From positions 1 through 58,366 of the forward strand of contig CAZKNG010000006.1 in assembly GCA_964554125.1 (NCBI GenBank): a stretch of DNA of 58,366 bases. The letters are read 5' to 3'. Both the position numbers and the translations under genes were made by a program. Shown here one piece after another: positions 26,967 through 35,689 of this stretch. Position 1 is the first letter of the stretch, and each line of letters opens with the position of its first letter. The stretch is from JAGHBT01 sp035311885 (lineage in GTDB: Bacteria > Krumholzibacteriota > Krumholzibacteriia > Krumholzibacteriales > WJIX01). Below the pieces are notes generated by a model. The model did not search any database. It was given only the letters and a program-made list of their open reading frames with translations, and was not told the origin of the DNA.

Positions 26967-27045
26967 GCCTAACGCCCGCTGCAGGCGCATGATGGCCGGC
27001 GCTCTGGCGACGGACAGAATAAGGATGGAAATCCGCGCCATCATT
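26967..27045 (-). repeat. attC-like right end and hairpin upstream of the deacetylase gene
   Basis: On the minus strand TGCAGCG-3-GTTAGGC ends at 26967, 34 bases before the deacetylase ATG. This is the usual L'-R' end of integron attC sites (R' = GTTRRRY). Beyond it a perfect 8-bp inverted repeat, ATGATGGC (26989-26996) and GCCATCAT (27038-27045), could form the stem. The opposite R'' core is not seen. It pairs in sequence with the half site at 25091-25108. Confidence 0.42.
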
Positions 27046-27319
27046 TTATGTACTGTTTCCGTATAAGATCCTTTCAATATTTACAATTCATTTCAGGAGC
27101 TTTTTGCGCCCGAAAGTTTTCTATTTAAAACATACGAAATATCCATGGTTGTTTTATTATTCCTTCCGTCCCAAAAAATCATTTATTACAGAGAATATTT
27201 TTCTGCTTATGTAAAAACATGGTTTATATATTGTGACCATTTTGTAAGTGGCTACCATAATATTATAATGCCGTCAACAATATTCCTTCGTGCGCGTTCT
27301 GTTTGTATATCAACTTTGT
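27046..27319. other. AT-rich non-coding stretch
   Basis: About 275 bases between the attC-like site and the broken gene. The open frame here (65 codons) has no ribosome site and is low-complexity hydrophobic. I see no RNA gene, promoter or repeat. Confidence 0.4.
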
Positions 27320-27694
27320 TTACAGTTTCAGTTCTCTTTTAAGGAATAGATGCCGGATATAAGATCTCAATATGTGGTTTCCTCTGGTGAGGGTATATTC
27401 CCCCGGCTTGTCGTTCCCTCCGTCGATTACGAGGAAATAGGTTCCGCTTTCCAATAATAGCGTAAGGGTGTAGTCAGCTCCGGCGATACAGTCGAGAGCT
27501 GTTCGCTCCTCGTCGATAGTTAGGGAAGAAGGCAGAAAAATATCATTATCGATCCCCTCCGATTTGAGGTCATTTATTGTAAATGTGAGTATCCCTGGTT
27601 CGCTGAATGAGTCGGCCCAGGTCTGGTAAATTTATACTCCCGGCGCGATGTTTCCGGCCTGTAGCGTCACACTCGTTCCATATTGGGAATAGTG
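27320..27694 (-). pseudogene. Remnant of a secreted protein with a PPC-like (pre-peptidase C-terminal) beta domain
   Basis: Reading the minus strand from 27694, the frame gives HYSQYGTSVTLQAGNIAPGV, an in-frame TAA at 27632-27634, then IYQTWADSFSEPGILTFTIN and a C-terminal part with GADYTLTLLLESGTYFLVID and GGNDKPGEYTLT. The last part is the typical end of a PPC-like domain of extracellular proteins. The internal stop, the lack of any start or signal peptide, and a final stretch of unrelated residues before the stop at 27320 mark it as a decayed fragment. Neighbouring repeats (27322-27340) suggest a rearrangement here. Confidence 0.6.
27322..27340. repeat. 19-bp direct repeat, copy 1
   Basis: The sequence acagtttcagttctctttt is identical to 30066-30084, about 2.7 kb away; counting flanks, 22 of 23 bases match. 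Copy 1 lies at the 3' end of the broken PPC gene and copy 2 just before the GNAT gene. Together they flank the DUF4097 region. Confidence 0.7.
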
Positions 27695-27771
27695 TTAAAT
27701 TATGGCGTCCTTGAAACAATACAGGGAGGGTCTCGTATGTAATAACAGCACTTTAATAAAGGAGAGTGGCA

Positions 27772-29037
27772 ATGAAAAAGCTTGTAAGTATTACTGTAGT
27801 TGTTTTTCTTGCTGGGCTGATTTTTCCCGACTTTGCTTCGGCGAAAGAAGAGAGGCTGGTTGAGAAAAGATTCGATGTAAAGGAAGGCGGCAAACTGGAG
27901 ATTGAACTTGAAACCGGGGGCGACATAATCATCGAAGGCTGGAAGAGCAGCACCGTGAACGCCGAGGTACTAATAAGGGGAAAGAACCGCGATAACGTAG
28001 AAGTCGAATTTGATAGAACGCGGGGCGGGCTGAAGATCGACATGGAATACAAGAATAAACTTAAAAGAAAAAATGCGGACAGCCGGGTTTTCATAAAGGT
28101 GCCCGGAAGGTTCGATATTGAATTCGAGACGATGGGTGGAGACGTAGTAATCATGAATGTCGAGGGAAGGATTAAGGGAAAATCGATGGGCGGCGATCTG
28201 GAATTTGTAAAATTGAGAGGCAGCTTAAATGCGAAAACAATGGGTGGAGATATAACTGTGGAAGAATCCGAACTTGACGGCAGGGTCAGGACGATGGGTG
28301 GAGATGTAAGGATCGAGAACTTAACGGGCGGCTTGAAAGGGTCTACCAGGGGTGGTGACGTCAAATACATCGGCGTGAATCGAAAGAAATCTGTCAGAGA
28401 TAAGGATTACGAAGATGAAGAAATAAGTGTTTCATCCTTTGGCGGAGATCTGGATCTCGACTTTGAAGGAAGGGTTGTAAAAGGAAAAACATTTGGCGGG
28501 GATATAGATGTAGGCAAATCGAAGGAAGCTGTAGTAAAGACGATGGGCGGCGATATCGATATTGATTACGCGCCGGAAGGTGCCGACGCTCATACTATGG
28601 GTGGAGATATAACGGTTGTATCTGCGGGGAAATACGTCAAAGTGAAGACGATGGGGGGTGACATCGAAGTAAAAGCTATTGACGGACGAGCGCAGGCTAC
28701 GACGATGGGTGGTGATGTGAAGATCGTTATGGTCGGCAACCCGGATGAGGGGAACAGGGAAGTTGAATTGAAATCGATGGGGGGCGACATAGAACTTATA
28801 GTCCCGAAGGGACTTTCGATGGAATTCGATATTGAGATTTCCTACACTAAGAACTGCAGGAAAAAATGTGAGATAATTTCAGACTTCGATATGGAGATCG
28901 AGGAAACTGAAGAATGGCAGACGAAATGGTTTCAAAAGAGAAAATATATTTACGGCAAGGGTGAGATAGGCGGCGGTAAGAACCTGATAAAGATCCGTAC
29001 AAAAAATGGGATTGTAAGGATAAAGGAAAACAGATAG
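27772..29037 (+). CDS. DUF4097-type beta-solenoid protein with GGD repeats
   Basis: ATG 27772 follows AAAGGAGA; the in-frame GTG two codons earlier is less likely. About 421 residues with a signal peptide (VSITVVVFLAGLIFPDFASA). The body is a chain of short repeats, one every 15-25 residues, each containing [TS]xGGD followed by an alternating hydrophobic strand. I count twelve [TS]xGGD copies after a divergent LETGGD, e.g. TMGGDVVIMN, SMGGDLEFVK, TMGGDITVEE, TFGGDIDVGK. This is the DUF4097 putative-adhesin pattern, a right-handed beta solenoid facing the periplasm or surface. The C-terminal ~70 residues are charged, with EEWQTKWFQKRKY. The function of DUF4097 is unknown; it often accompanies envelope-stress genes. 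Confidence 0.85.
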   Translation: MKKLVSITVVVFLAGLIFPDFASAKEERLVEKRFDVKEGGKLEIELETGGDIIIEGWKSSTVNAEVLIRGKNRDNVEVEFDRTRGGLKIDMEYKNKLKRKNADSRVFIKVPGRFDIEFETMGGDVVIMNVEGRIKGKSMGGDLEFVKLRGSLNAKTMGGDITVEESELDGRVRTMGGDVRIENLTGGLKGSTRGGDVKYIGVNRKKSVRDKDYEDEEISVSSFGGDLDLDFEGRVVKGKTFGGDIDVGKSKEAVVKTMGGDIDIDYAPEGADAHTMGGDITVVSAGKYVKVKTMGGDIEVKAIDGRAQATTMGGDVKIVMVGNPDEGNREVELKSMGGDIELIVPKGLSMEFDIEISYTKNCRKKCEIISDFDMEIEETEEWQTKWFQKRKYIYGKGEIGGGKNLIKIRTKNGIVRIKENR

Positions 29038-29062
29038 TAAAAGGTTACATTACTAAGGATGA

Positions 29063-29098
29063 GGGAAGCTCATTATATGGTATGAGTTTCCCTGTTTT
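29063..29098. terminator. Bidirectional hairpin terminator
   Basis: GGGAAGCTCAT (29063-29073) and ATGAGTTTCCC (29082-29092) form an 11-bp stem with one G-T pair and an 8-base loop, followed by TGTTTT on the plus strand. It lies between the convergent DUF4097 gene and the small coiled-coil gene. Confidence 0.8.
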
Positions 29099-29109
29099 AG
29101 CATCTGACC

Positions 29110-29688
29110 TTAAAACCATCCGAGGTCATCGAGCTTGTCGATATTCCTTCTTAGTTTTCTGTGTGCGTTCTCGAAATCGTCTGCGATATCTTCGAGTTCA
29201 TCTGAGAGTTCCTCAAGTTTTTCGGCTTCCCTCTCGATTCTTTTAGCTTTTCTTTCGATATCCCTCTCCATATCGTCGGCGTCGTAATCCTCGGATAGGA
29301 GTTTAACCACTCTGGCAGTAGCATAAAGGCCTAGTTTAGCGCCCTTGGCGCCTACCTTTGCCCCTTTGATTCCTATTTCTTTGGCGAGTTCAATCATATC
29401 TTTGAAATTTTCATAATATTTCATTACGAGCTTTCGCTCTTTCCTGTCCAGATCGATTTCGTCGCCATCGATGAAGAGCTTGTAATCTTCTGTAATCTCG
29501 ACCATTCCGTCTTCATCGTAACACTCGAATATAATCGTGTCGTCATCGTAGTCGATCGATATATTGTCTCCCCTAAACAGGTCTGAATCGAATTTATTCG
29601 TATCACAGAGATCCGCCTTTGCGTTGAAACAAACGGCAAGAATAATGAATACAAAAAAGGCTGTTTTGATTACTGGGGTTTTCTGCAT
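29110..29688 (-). CDS. Exported coiled-coil protein, DUF2884/YggN-like layout
   Basis: 192 residues, ATG behind AAGGAGG. A signal peptide (IKTAFFVFIILAVCFNAKA) is followed by a short beta region rich in Asp (NISIDYDDDTIIFECYDEDG), then KLFIDGDEIDLDRKERKLVMKYYE. A Gly/Ala-rich helix (GIKGAKVGAKGAKLGLYATA) and a long charged coiled coil (DIERKAKRIEREAEKLEELSDELEDIA) follow. The order of a short anti-parallel sheet, the DGxxVxLxxxQRxxVxxY-like segment and an Ala/Gly helix recalls periplasmic DUF2884 (YggN). No function known. It converges with the DUF4097 gene; the two may be functionally linked, as both are predicted to be exported. Confidence 0.7.
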   Translation of the reverse strand: MQKTPVIKTAFFVFIILAVCFNAKADLCDTNKFDSDLFRGDNISIDYDDDTIIFECYDEDGMVEITEDYKLFIDGDEIDLDRKERKLVMKYYENFKDMIELAKEIGIKGAKVGAKGAKLGLYATARVVKLLSEDYDADDMERDIERKAKRIEREAEKLEELSDELEDIADDFENAHRKLRRNIDKLDDLGWF

Positions 29689-30065
29689 TCTTTTTCCTCC
29701 TTTTAAAGTAATTGAAATAGCGGCTTTTTTATAATACGAATCAGTTCGGAAAGATGTTTCAGGAAGGTCGCGGTTTTCAAGCCCTTAGACGCCGTGGCCC
29801 GGAGAATTGGTCCTTAAGAATGATACCTGTAATCTCTCCGGTCCATTTCTCAAAAAGAAAAATTCTGATCTATGCCCGGGTTATCCTGTCAGTGCGTGAA
29901 ACCCGAAGAATCGCTAACAATTAGACAGGATCGCCGGTAGTGATTCCGTAAATCGAGGTAAGTAAAATTTTTTTGATTATCTTTGACTGGCGGGGAAAGG
30001 AGCTTGAAGTGGAAGAATATTACCGATTAAGAAACAAATCGATTGCTGAGGAGTTAACTTCGTTG

Positions 30066-30084
30066 ACAGTTTCAGTTCTCTTTT
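30066..30084. repeat. 19-bp direct repeat, copy 2
   Basis: Exact copy of 27322-27340. Here it is preceded by TTG, so that TTGACA is formed at 30063-30068, and its end overlaps the -35 of the GNAT promoter. Confidence 0.7.
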
Positions 30085-30110
30085 GTCATTATTGTAGTTG
30101 TAGTTATTAT
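30083..30110 (+). promoter_or_regulatory. Likely promoter of the GNAT gene
   Basis: TTGTCA (30083-30088), a 16-base spacer, and TATTAT (30105-30110) lie 43 bases before the ATG. Five of six consensus bases match in each box. Confidence 0.5.
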
Positions 30111-30153
30111 CTTTTGCTTTAGGGGAATAAAAGGATCAAACCGGTAACAGGAC

Positions 30154-30603
30154 ATGAAAGATCGATCATCAGATATAATAATAAGAGAGTTTTCAATGGA
30201 AGACTATGATTCGCTCATTGAGCTGTGGGATGACTCGGATCTGCCCTATAAACCCGAAGGGCGGGACAGGCGCGATAGAATAGAGCGGGAGCTTGAGGCG
30301 GCAAATGCTGTTTTTCTTGTTGCCTCCGAGGGAGATAGAATAGCAGGCTCTGTTTTTGGAACCCATGATGGAAGAAAGGGATGGATAAACAGACTTGCGG
30401 TTGCTCCTGAATATCAGAGGCGCGGTGTCGCGAGAATGCTTGTCGAGAGGGTAGAAGAGATTCTGTTAGCTCTTGGTATTGAGATAACAGCCTGTTTAAT
30501 CGAAGACTGGAATGGGGATTCCATGAAGGTATTTGAAAAATTGGGCTACACAAGGCATTCTGACATAATCTATTTTTCGAAAAGGAAAGATCCGGATGTA
30601 TGA
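30154..30603 (+). CDS. GNAT-family N-acetyltransferase
   Basis: 149 residues, a single GNAT domain. IIREFSMEDYDSLIELWDDSDLPY opens the fold. LAVAPEYQRRGVARMLVERVEE carries the acetyl-CoA pyrophosphate loop (Q/RxxGxG/A), and NGDSMKVFEKLGYTRHSDIIYFSK ends it (RimI-like Y/F-K-LGY). It acetylates an amine on a protein or small molecule; the substrate is not deducible. Monocistronic, with its own promoter. Confidence 0.9.
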   Translation: MKDRSSDIIIREFSMEDYDSLIELWDDSDLPYKPEGRDRRDRIERELEAANAVFLVASEGDRIAGSVFGTHDGRKGWINRLAVAPEYQRRGVARMLVERVEEILLALGIEITACLIEDWNGDSMKVFEKLGYTRHSDIIYFSKRKDPDV

Positions 30604-30828
30604 ATTATACTTTGAATCCCAGGATTGATCTATAGGGGGATGTTGATTCAGTCTGGGGTATATTGATACTTTAAGTTTTGACGGCAATAATAAATAAAAA
30701 CCTATTTTCTCGTAAAATGGCGATTCTCTAAGAGATAATATTTTCAGAAATGCAGAGGTTCAGCAGGGAATATTCCCTGAACTGAAAAAATAGAATCCAG
30801 CAGGAGCTGGGTACTCTGAATAATATAA

Positions 30829-30863
30829 TCGGCGGCAACAGGGTAAGACCTGATTACCGCCGA
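30829..30863 (-). terminator. Hairpin terminator of the prolyl oligopeptidase gene
   Basis: TCGGCGG (30829-30835) and CCGCCGA (30857-30863) form the outer stem and CAGG/CCTG an inner one. On the minus strand the hairpin follows the prolyl oligopeptidase stop and is followed by TTATATTATT, an imperfect T tract. It could also act on the GNAT transcript. Confidence 0.5.
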
Positions 30864-30887
30864 AAAATCTGTTAATCCGAATACCGG

Positions 30888-33014
30888 CTATTTATTCATT
30901 CCAAGCTGCCAGATCAGATACATCATCTCGTCTGCGGTATCCTCTATCTGTTTATCTACGGGCTTTCCTCCGGAATGGCCCGCCTTGGTATCATAGAGCA
31001 TGAGGATCGGGTCATCCGAACTGTTGGCCCACTGAAGCATTGCCGTCATCTTCCTGGCGTGAAGAGGCGCCACTCTGGTATCTGAATCACCCGTGATGAA
31101 TAATGTAGAGGGATATTCCTCTCCCTTTTCTACATTATGGTAGGGAGAATATTCATAGAGGAATTCAAATTGTTCCTCATCTTCAGAGCTTCCGTATTCC
31201 GATACCCAGAATTTACCCAGCAGAAACTGATGGAAACGAAGCATATCCAGAAGCGGGTAGGTACATACAACTGCCTGGTAAAGATCGGGTCTCTGAACCA
31301 ACGCCGCGCCAACCAGAAGGCCTCCGTTACTTCCTCCCCTGATTGCAAGTTTCGAGGAGGAAGTATACCCTTTATCAATAAGGTATTCGGCAGCTGCTAT
31401 AAAATCATCGAAAACGTTCTGCTTCTTATCCAGCATGCCTGCCTTATGCCATTCTTCGCCGAATTCCCCGCCTCCACGCAGATTCGGTATGGCATAAACA
31501 CCTCCATACTCAGTCCAGAGCACTCCGGTCGACCTGAAGCCGGGGGTCATGCTTACATTGAAACCGCCATACCCGGTAAGCATGGTTGGGTTGTTTCCAT
31601 TCAGCTCCAGCCCCTTCCGGCAAACAATGAACATGGGAATCTCGGTGCCGTCTCTTGATTCATACCATACCTGCTTTACCTCAATCTTGTCAGTATCCAC
31701 CGGAACATTGAGCTTTTCCCATATCTTCTTTTCATCCTCTCTTATATCGTAGCGGTATATTCTCGTAGGTACATGGAAGGAGGTAAAGACGAAGAAAGCT
31801 TCATTCCTTTCCCAGCGTCCTACCATTCCACTGACCGTACCAAGTGTGGAGAAGGAAATCTCCCTCTCAAAATCACCGCCGGGGCTATAGACCTTTATCT
31901 TGGAGACAACATCTTCCATGTAGTTAACGAACAGGTAACCGCCCGCCAGGGAAACCCCCCTGATAACATTATCGCTCTCGGGTATGATCTCTTTCCAATT
32001 TTCCTTTTCCGGATGGTCCATATCTATAACCATTATCCGCCCGCGCGGAGCTTTCCAGTTTGTTTCCATGAAAACTTTTCCCTCAGCGTAGTGAGGAGTA
32101 AACCTTGCGTCTATATCATTAACCAGGGGAACAATCGGCCCGTCTTCTTCAAGATCCTTATAGTAAACTTCTGATTTCTGGCCGGCTGATCCATGAAAAA
32201 CCACAATGGCCAGGTAACGCCCATCTTCTGTTATCCCGGCACTTATTCCGCTCTGAGGTCCGAACCCTTCCCCGAAAATCTCGCTGTCTTCTGAAGGGTC
32301 GGTTCCCATCTCATGATAGAACACTCTCGAGCCCACCATCGGATTATGTCTGGAATAGTAGAATCCGCTCTTGTCATCGGTAATCGATATTCCGAAGTAT
32401 AGACCTTTCTCCAGAATGTCGGGCAGTTTCTCCATACTGTCTACATCCAGGAACCTGACCGTGACTTCGTCAGCTCCCCCTTCTCTTACCCCATAGGCAA
32501 GCAGTGACCCGTCTCCGGATATATCCATTATATTGACACTGGTTGTGTGATCGGCGCTCATGGGATGAGGGTCCACCAGAACCCTGTCTTCTCCATTCAG
32601 TCCTTCCCTCATATATATTACGAACTGCTGCTGGTCCGCCGACCTCTTGGTAATGAAATACCTTCCTTCCCGTTCCATGGGAATACCAATTCTATCGATC
32701 TTCATAAGGTCAACCAGGCGCTCTTTTATCTTTTTACGGCCTTTCACCTTATCCAGAAACGAATGAGTATACTTATTCTGTCTCCTTATCCAGTCTCTGG
32801 TCTGTTCGCTTTCCTGATTCTCCAGCCATCTGTAAGGGTCTTCGATTTCGATACCGTGAAGAGTATCTGCCGCCACTTTTCTCTCTGTTTCAGGTACCGG
32901 CGGCTGAGCCTTCTCTTCGGAAGAAACTGTTCCGACTGCAAACAGCACAGTCAAAACAGGAATCAGGAAAATCGCTGAGAGCAGACGCTCTCTTTGTATA
33001 GATGAGAATATCAT
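30888..33014 (-). CDS. Prolyl oligopeptidase, S9A family
   Basis: 708 residues, the family's normal length, behind GGGAGG. An N-terminal hydrophobic segment (LLSAIFLIPVLTVLFAVGTVSS) predicts export to the periplasm. The propeller opens with DPYRWLENQESEQTRDWIRRQN. The catalytic triad is Ser562 in IRGGSNGGLLVG, Asp645 in TGDSDTRVAPLHA and His680 in DTKAGHSGG. The family cleaves after proline in peptides of up to ~30 residues; in this location it would scavenge peptides, which fits the OPT transporter farther right. Codon use is more GC-rich than in the AT-rich accessory genes. Confidence 0.93.
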   Translation of the reverse strand: MIFSSIQRERLLSAIFLIPVLTVLFAVGTVSSEEKAQPPVPETERKVAADTLHGIEIEDPYRWLENQESEQTRDWIRRQNKYTHSFLDKVKGRKKIKERLVDLMKIDRIGIPMEREGRYFITKRSADQQQFVIYMREGLNGEDRVLVDPHPMSADHTTSVNIMDISGDGSLLAYGVREGGADEVTVRFLDVDSMEKLPDILEKGLYFGISITDDKSGFYYSRHNPMVGSRVFYHEMGTDPSEDSEIFGEGFGPQSGISAGITEDGRYLAIVVFHGSAGQKSEVYYKDLEEDGPIVPLVNDIDARFTPHYAEGKVFMETNWKAPRGRIMVIDMDHPEKENWKEIIPESDNVIRGVSLAGGYLFVNYMEDVVSKIKVYSPGGDFEREISFSTLGTVSGMVGRWERNEAFFVFTSFHVPTRIYRYDIREDEKKIWEKLNVPVDTDKIEVKQVWYESRDGTEIPMFIVCRKGLELNGNNPTMLTGYGGFNVSMTPGFRSTGVLWTEYGGVYAIPNLRGGGEFGEEWHKAGMLDKKQNVFDDFIAAAEYLIDKGYTSSSKLAIRGGSNGGLLVGAALVQRPDLYQAVVCTYPLLDMLRFHQFLLGKFWVSEYGSSEDEEQFEFLYEYSPYHNVEKGEEYPSTLFITGDSDTRVAPLHARKMTAMLQWANSSDDPILMLYDTKAGHSGGKPVDKQIEDTADEMMYLIWQLGMNK

Positions 33015-33257
33015 TTCAACCTCCCTGTTATTCTCTGTTTATCGATTCTTGAGCCATACTTTTTAACGAGCACTATTAAAACACAAAGGCGGGCACCCTA
33101 CAACATGAAATAAGGGAAGAACAAAATTAAAAAAGGAGTGAATATATAAATCAAATAAGATCCTCAATCAGAGAACAAACTGGATCTTTCCAGGCAAGGT
33201 AGTAGAACCTCAATTTGTTTTTTAAAGGTTTGCAGTATGACAAAATTCAAAGGTCTT

Positions 33258-34433
33258 TTATTCTTGTAGAAACGAATCGAATGTAAACTGGAAATTCAGA
33301 TATAGTATATCGTCATTCAGATCCGGCTCGGAGATATTCTTTGTGTTCTTGATCGTATAATTAAGCTGTAGTCGAATTCGTTCGTCAGGATCGAAATTAA
33401 CGCCCATCGTGATATTTTCCTGAGTAGTTGTTATACTTCCCGTTGTATACCGCGTTTCGAATCTATCGAAGCGTCCGCACAATTCCAGCTTCAAATTTTG
33501 TATCGGGTGAATAAGAGATAATCCCCATCCGCTGTATTCGAAAAGATAACGCTGGGCGAGGGAGAAATCATCCATGTCGCCCTCTCCGTAAAAGGCGTAT
33601 AAGCGTTGCCCGAGCGGCAGAACTGTCCTGAGGTCAGCCGTGCGGGCGGATCGTTCGAGATCAAGAACGGGACCTCTATTCCCCACGGCTATGTTCCTAT
33701 GTATGTTTCTGCTGAGGTGAAATCCGAATGTGAGCCCTTCGGCGGGTGATACTTCTATCCTGCAGCCGTAATAGTAATCGCCGGGATCGTTAGTATATAC
33801 GAGGCCGTTATCCTCTTTTCCGCCGATATAATTGCCCGCGCCTATTCCATTGGATACCATCAGAAACCACGATATCGATTTTCTGTTATTGCTTTTCAGG
33901 TTGCCTTTCAGGGCTAATCCGAGGTCTCTGTCATAGGATTTGACTGCCATCATTGAAGATATATAGGGGGTTCGGCTGAGCGAATAATCAGAGATGTGCC
34001 GCGCAAAGGAAGATCTGCTTATGAAATCGAGATTGTTGAATGGGGTCATGCCCTCGTAGGTTGAAGGTATACGCATCTGCCCGACTGACGCTTTCAGCCA
34101 GGGTCTGAAGTTCCAGGTTCCGTAAAAATCGATCAAGTCGGCGCGTTCCTCGAGGCGAAGCTGTGTAATCAACTCTACCTTTTCATCCTCTGACCGCCAG
34201 GAAAGGGCAATCCGCCCTGAGTTGAAATTAAAGCCCGAGGCATGTTCAGCGGCAGGATCAAGACTGCCGTTCTGGAAAAGGCCGTTTTCAACTTCCTCCA
34301 AAAGCCACCAGAATGAGGCATTGGTTTCCACTCTTATTTTGTTTTCCCTGCACGATAAGCGCGTGGTCGTTACCGGGAGGGCAATCAGTGAAAGTGAAAT
34401 AACCGCAAGATATATTTTCAGATTCAACTTCAA
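33258..34433 (-). CDS. Porin of the OprO/OprP (phosphate-selective porin-like) type
   Basis: 391 residues with a signal segment (LAVISLSLIALPVTT). Family features: FNFNSGRIALSWRSEDEKVELITQLRLEE, then DFYGTWNFRPWLKASVGQMRIPSTYEGMTP and RSSFARHISDYSLSRTPY. These match the second and third strands and long loop of OprO/P-like 16-strand porins, and the C-terminal strands end in LYLNFQFTFDSFLQE. The start overlaps the diheme lipoprotein stop by four bases, so the two are one operon. In this context it may admit an oxyanion substrate; this is inference. Confidence 0.82.
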   Translation of the reverse strand: MKLNLKIYLAVISLSLIALPVTTTRLSCRENKIRVETNASFWWLLEEVENGLFQNGSLDPAAEHASGFNFNSGRIALSWRSEDEKVELITQLRLEERADLIDFYGTWNFRPWLKASVGQMRIPSTYEGMTPFNNLDFISRSSFARHISDYSLSRTPYISSMMAVKSYDRDLGLALKGNLKSNNRKSISWFLMVSNGIGAGNYIGGKEDNGLVYTNDPGDYYYGCRIEVSPAEGLTFGFHLSRNIHRNIAVGNRGPVLDLERSARTADLRTVLPLGQRLYAFYGEGDMDDFSLAQRYLFEYSGWGLSLIHPIQNLKLELCGRFDRFETRYTTGSITTTQENITMGVNFDPDERIRLQLNYTIKNTKNISEPDLNDDILYLNFQFTFDSFLQE

Positions 34434-35689
34434 TTAGATGTTACTCCGTGTCCGTAAATGATGATAAAACTTCCGTCAACCATAGCCCATCCTCCATTGA
34501 TAATATCAAACTCCTCACAATCAGTGTCAGTGGGGTTAATTCTTATGATAACAGTTGCTTTGACTGCGTTGTGGGCGTTATGGTCCACATTATAATCGAA
34601 GTCCCACTCAGGTTGACTGCATCCGGAATTATCCTGATTCTTTCCTCTGTCCGGTCTGTTGTAATCGTCGGTTTCACAGCCAGGCGGGATAATGTTTCTT
34701 AACGGTCCTGCGCCAATAATTTTCCCCGTTGAAGGATCGGGGTATGCCTTTTCCAGAGTTTCTCCGTCTCTCTCATACGCTATTATGTGCCAGAACTCTT
34801 GGCCCAGTTCTGCTCCTATATAGTCGCCCCATGACAATCCGTACGTCTCATCGGGGTATTCAACAAATGCGCAGTCAGTACCTAAGTCCGCTACTCCGAA
34901 ACCCGGATAGAAACGATGATCGGGGTACTGCTGGGTTATCTGATCAATAGTAAATGTCTTTGAGTATCCGTCAGGCGCCATTATATCGATGCTTGTGGCT
35001 CCGGTAATATCGACTCCGGCCTCGTCCAGAAGGTCTACGATCTTAACGCCGGTAAAAGTGGCGTAATAGTCGTACTGCTGTTTAGTAGCGTTCATCAGCA
35101 TGAACTGAGAGTGCCGCGGCATATTTTGTATTTCCCGCATTGTAACGGTAACTACGGGGCACAGCTCAAGCCCCGGGTGACTGTTTGCATCCCCCGGGTA
35201 TCTTAGATCGGCGATCTCTTCAGAATTGAAATAGGTGTCGCCGTCGCTGTCCTGTGAAGCGATTGAGGATATTGCTTCTCTATCTCTTCCGGCGTTGTTG
35301 TAGTCCTCGCCATACCGGTTGAGAGTTTCTTCAGTAGTAGCAGGAAGCCCCGTCCACCCCGCCGGCGGATTCTGAATTAAGTGACAGTAATCGCAGGGAT
35401 TAATCTCTACAGGGTCCGATTCATCATCGATTACAGTTCCGCCCTTGTGGCAAGCTTGACAATCGTCAAGGCGAGTCCCTACGATATGAGGATAATTCTT
35501 TACAAAATTGTCTATGTCCGCGTCTGACGCGTGCCCCTGATAGGCTCTTGAGGAGATAACTTCACCAACCGGGCCTGTGTTTTCCTCCGAGCAGTTAATG
35601 GCAAAAAGAAATCCGACCAGTAATGTAAAAATAACCGTATAGACCTGATAGATTGACGTGAAGTCCCTGTTCTTCTTCCCATTGACCAT
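34430..35689 (-). CDS. Diheme lipoprotein with a sulfite-oxidase-like (Moco-fold) domain
   Basis: I choose ATG 35689 (MVNGKKNRD...) because AAAGGAACGGG lies just upstream; ATG 35707 is also open. 419 residues: lipobox LLVGFLFAINC (Cys 33), two c-type heme motifs CQACH (77-81) and CDYCH (99-103), and a thrombospondin-3/EF-hand-like calcium segment QDSDGDTYFNSEEI. A domain follows with FTGVKIVDLLDEAGVDITGATSIDIMAPDGYSKTF, the pattern of sulfite-oxidase-family molybdopterin domains. The pterin cysteine is not visible. Likely a periplasmic electron-transfer protein held to the outer membrane beside the porin. Function uncertain. Confidence 0.75.
   Translation of the reverse strand: MVNGKKNRDFTSIYQVYTVIFTLLVGFLFAINCSEENTGPVGEVISSRAYQGHASDADIDNFVKNYPHIVGTRLDDCQACHKGGTVIDDESDPVEINPCDYCHLIQNPPAGWTGLPATTEETLNRYGEDYNNAGRDREAISSIASQDSDGDTYFNSEEIADLRYPGDANSHPGLELCPVVTVTMREIQNMPRHSQFMLMNATKQQYDYYATFTGVKIVDLLDEAGVDITGATSIDIMAPDGYSKTFTIDQITQQYPDHRFYPGFGVADLGTDCAFVEYPDETYGLSWGDYIGAELGQEFWHIIAYERDGETLEKAYPDPSTGKIIGAGPLRNIIPPGCETDDYNRPDRGKNQDNSGCSQPEWDFDYNVDHNAHNAVKATVIIRINPTDTDCEEFDIINGGWAMVDGSFIIIYGHGVTSN

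Larger units (their letters stand above)
29689..30153. other. Intergenic region with inverted repeat and direct-repeat copy
   Basis: 465 bases between divergent genes. It holds a perfect 8-bp inverted repeat, ATCCTGTC (29883-29890) and GACAGGAT (29924-29931), a direct-repeat copy (30066-30084), and a promoter before the GNAT gene. No coding frame with a ribosome site is seen. Confidence 0.5.

Noticed and set aside
27145..27342. 65-codon plus-strand open frame
   Set aside because: No ribosome site and it runs over the tail of the minus-strand PPC remnant, which has far more protein-like sequence.
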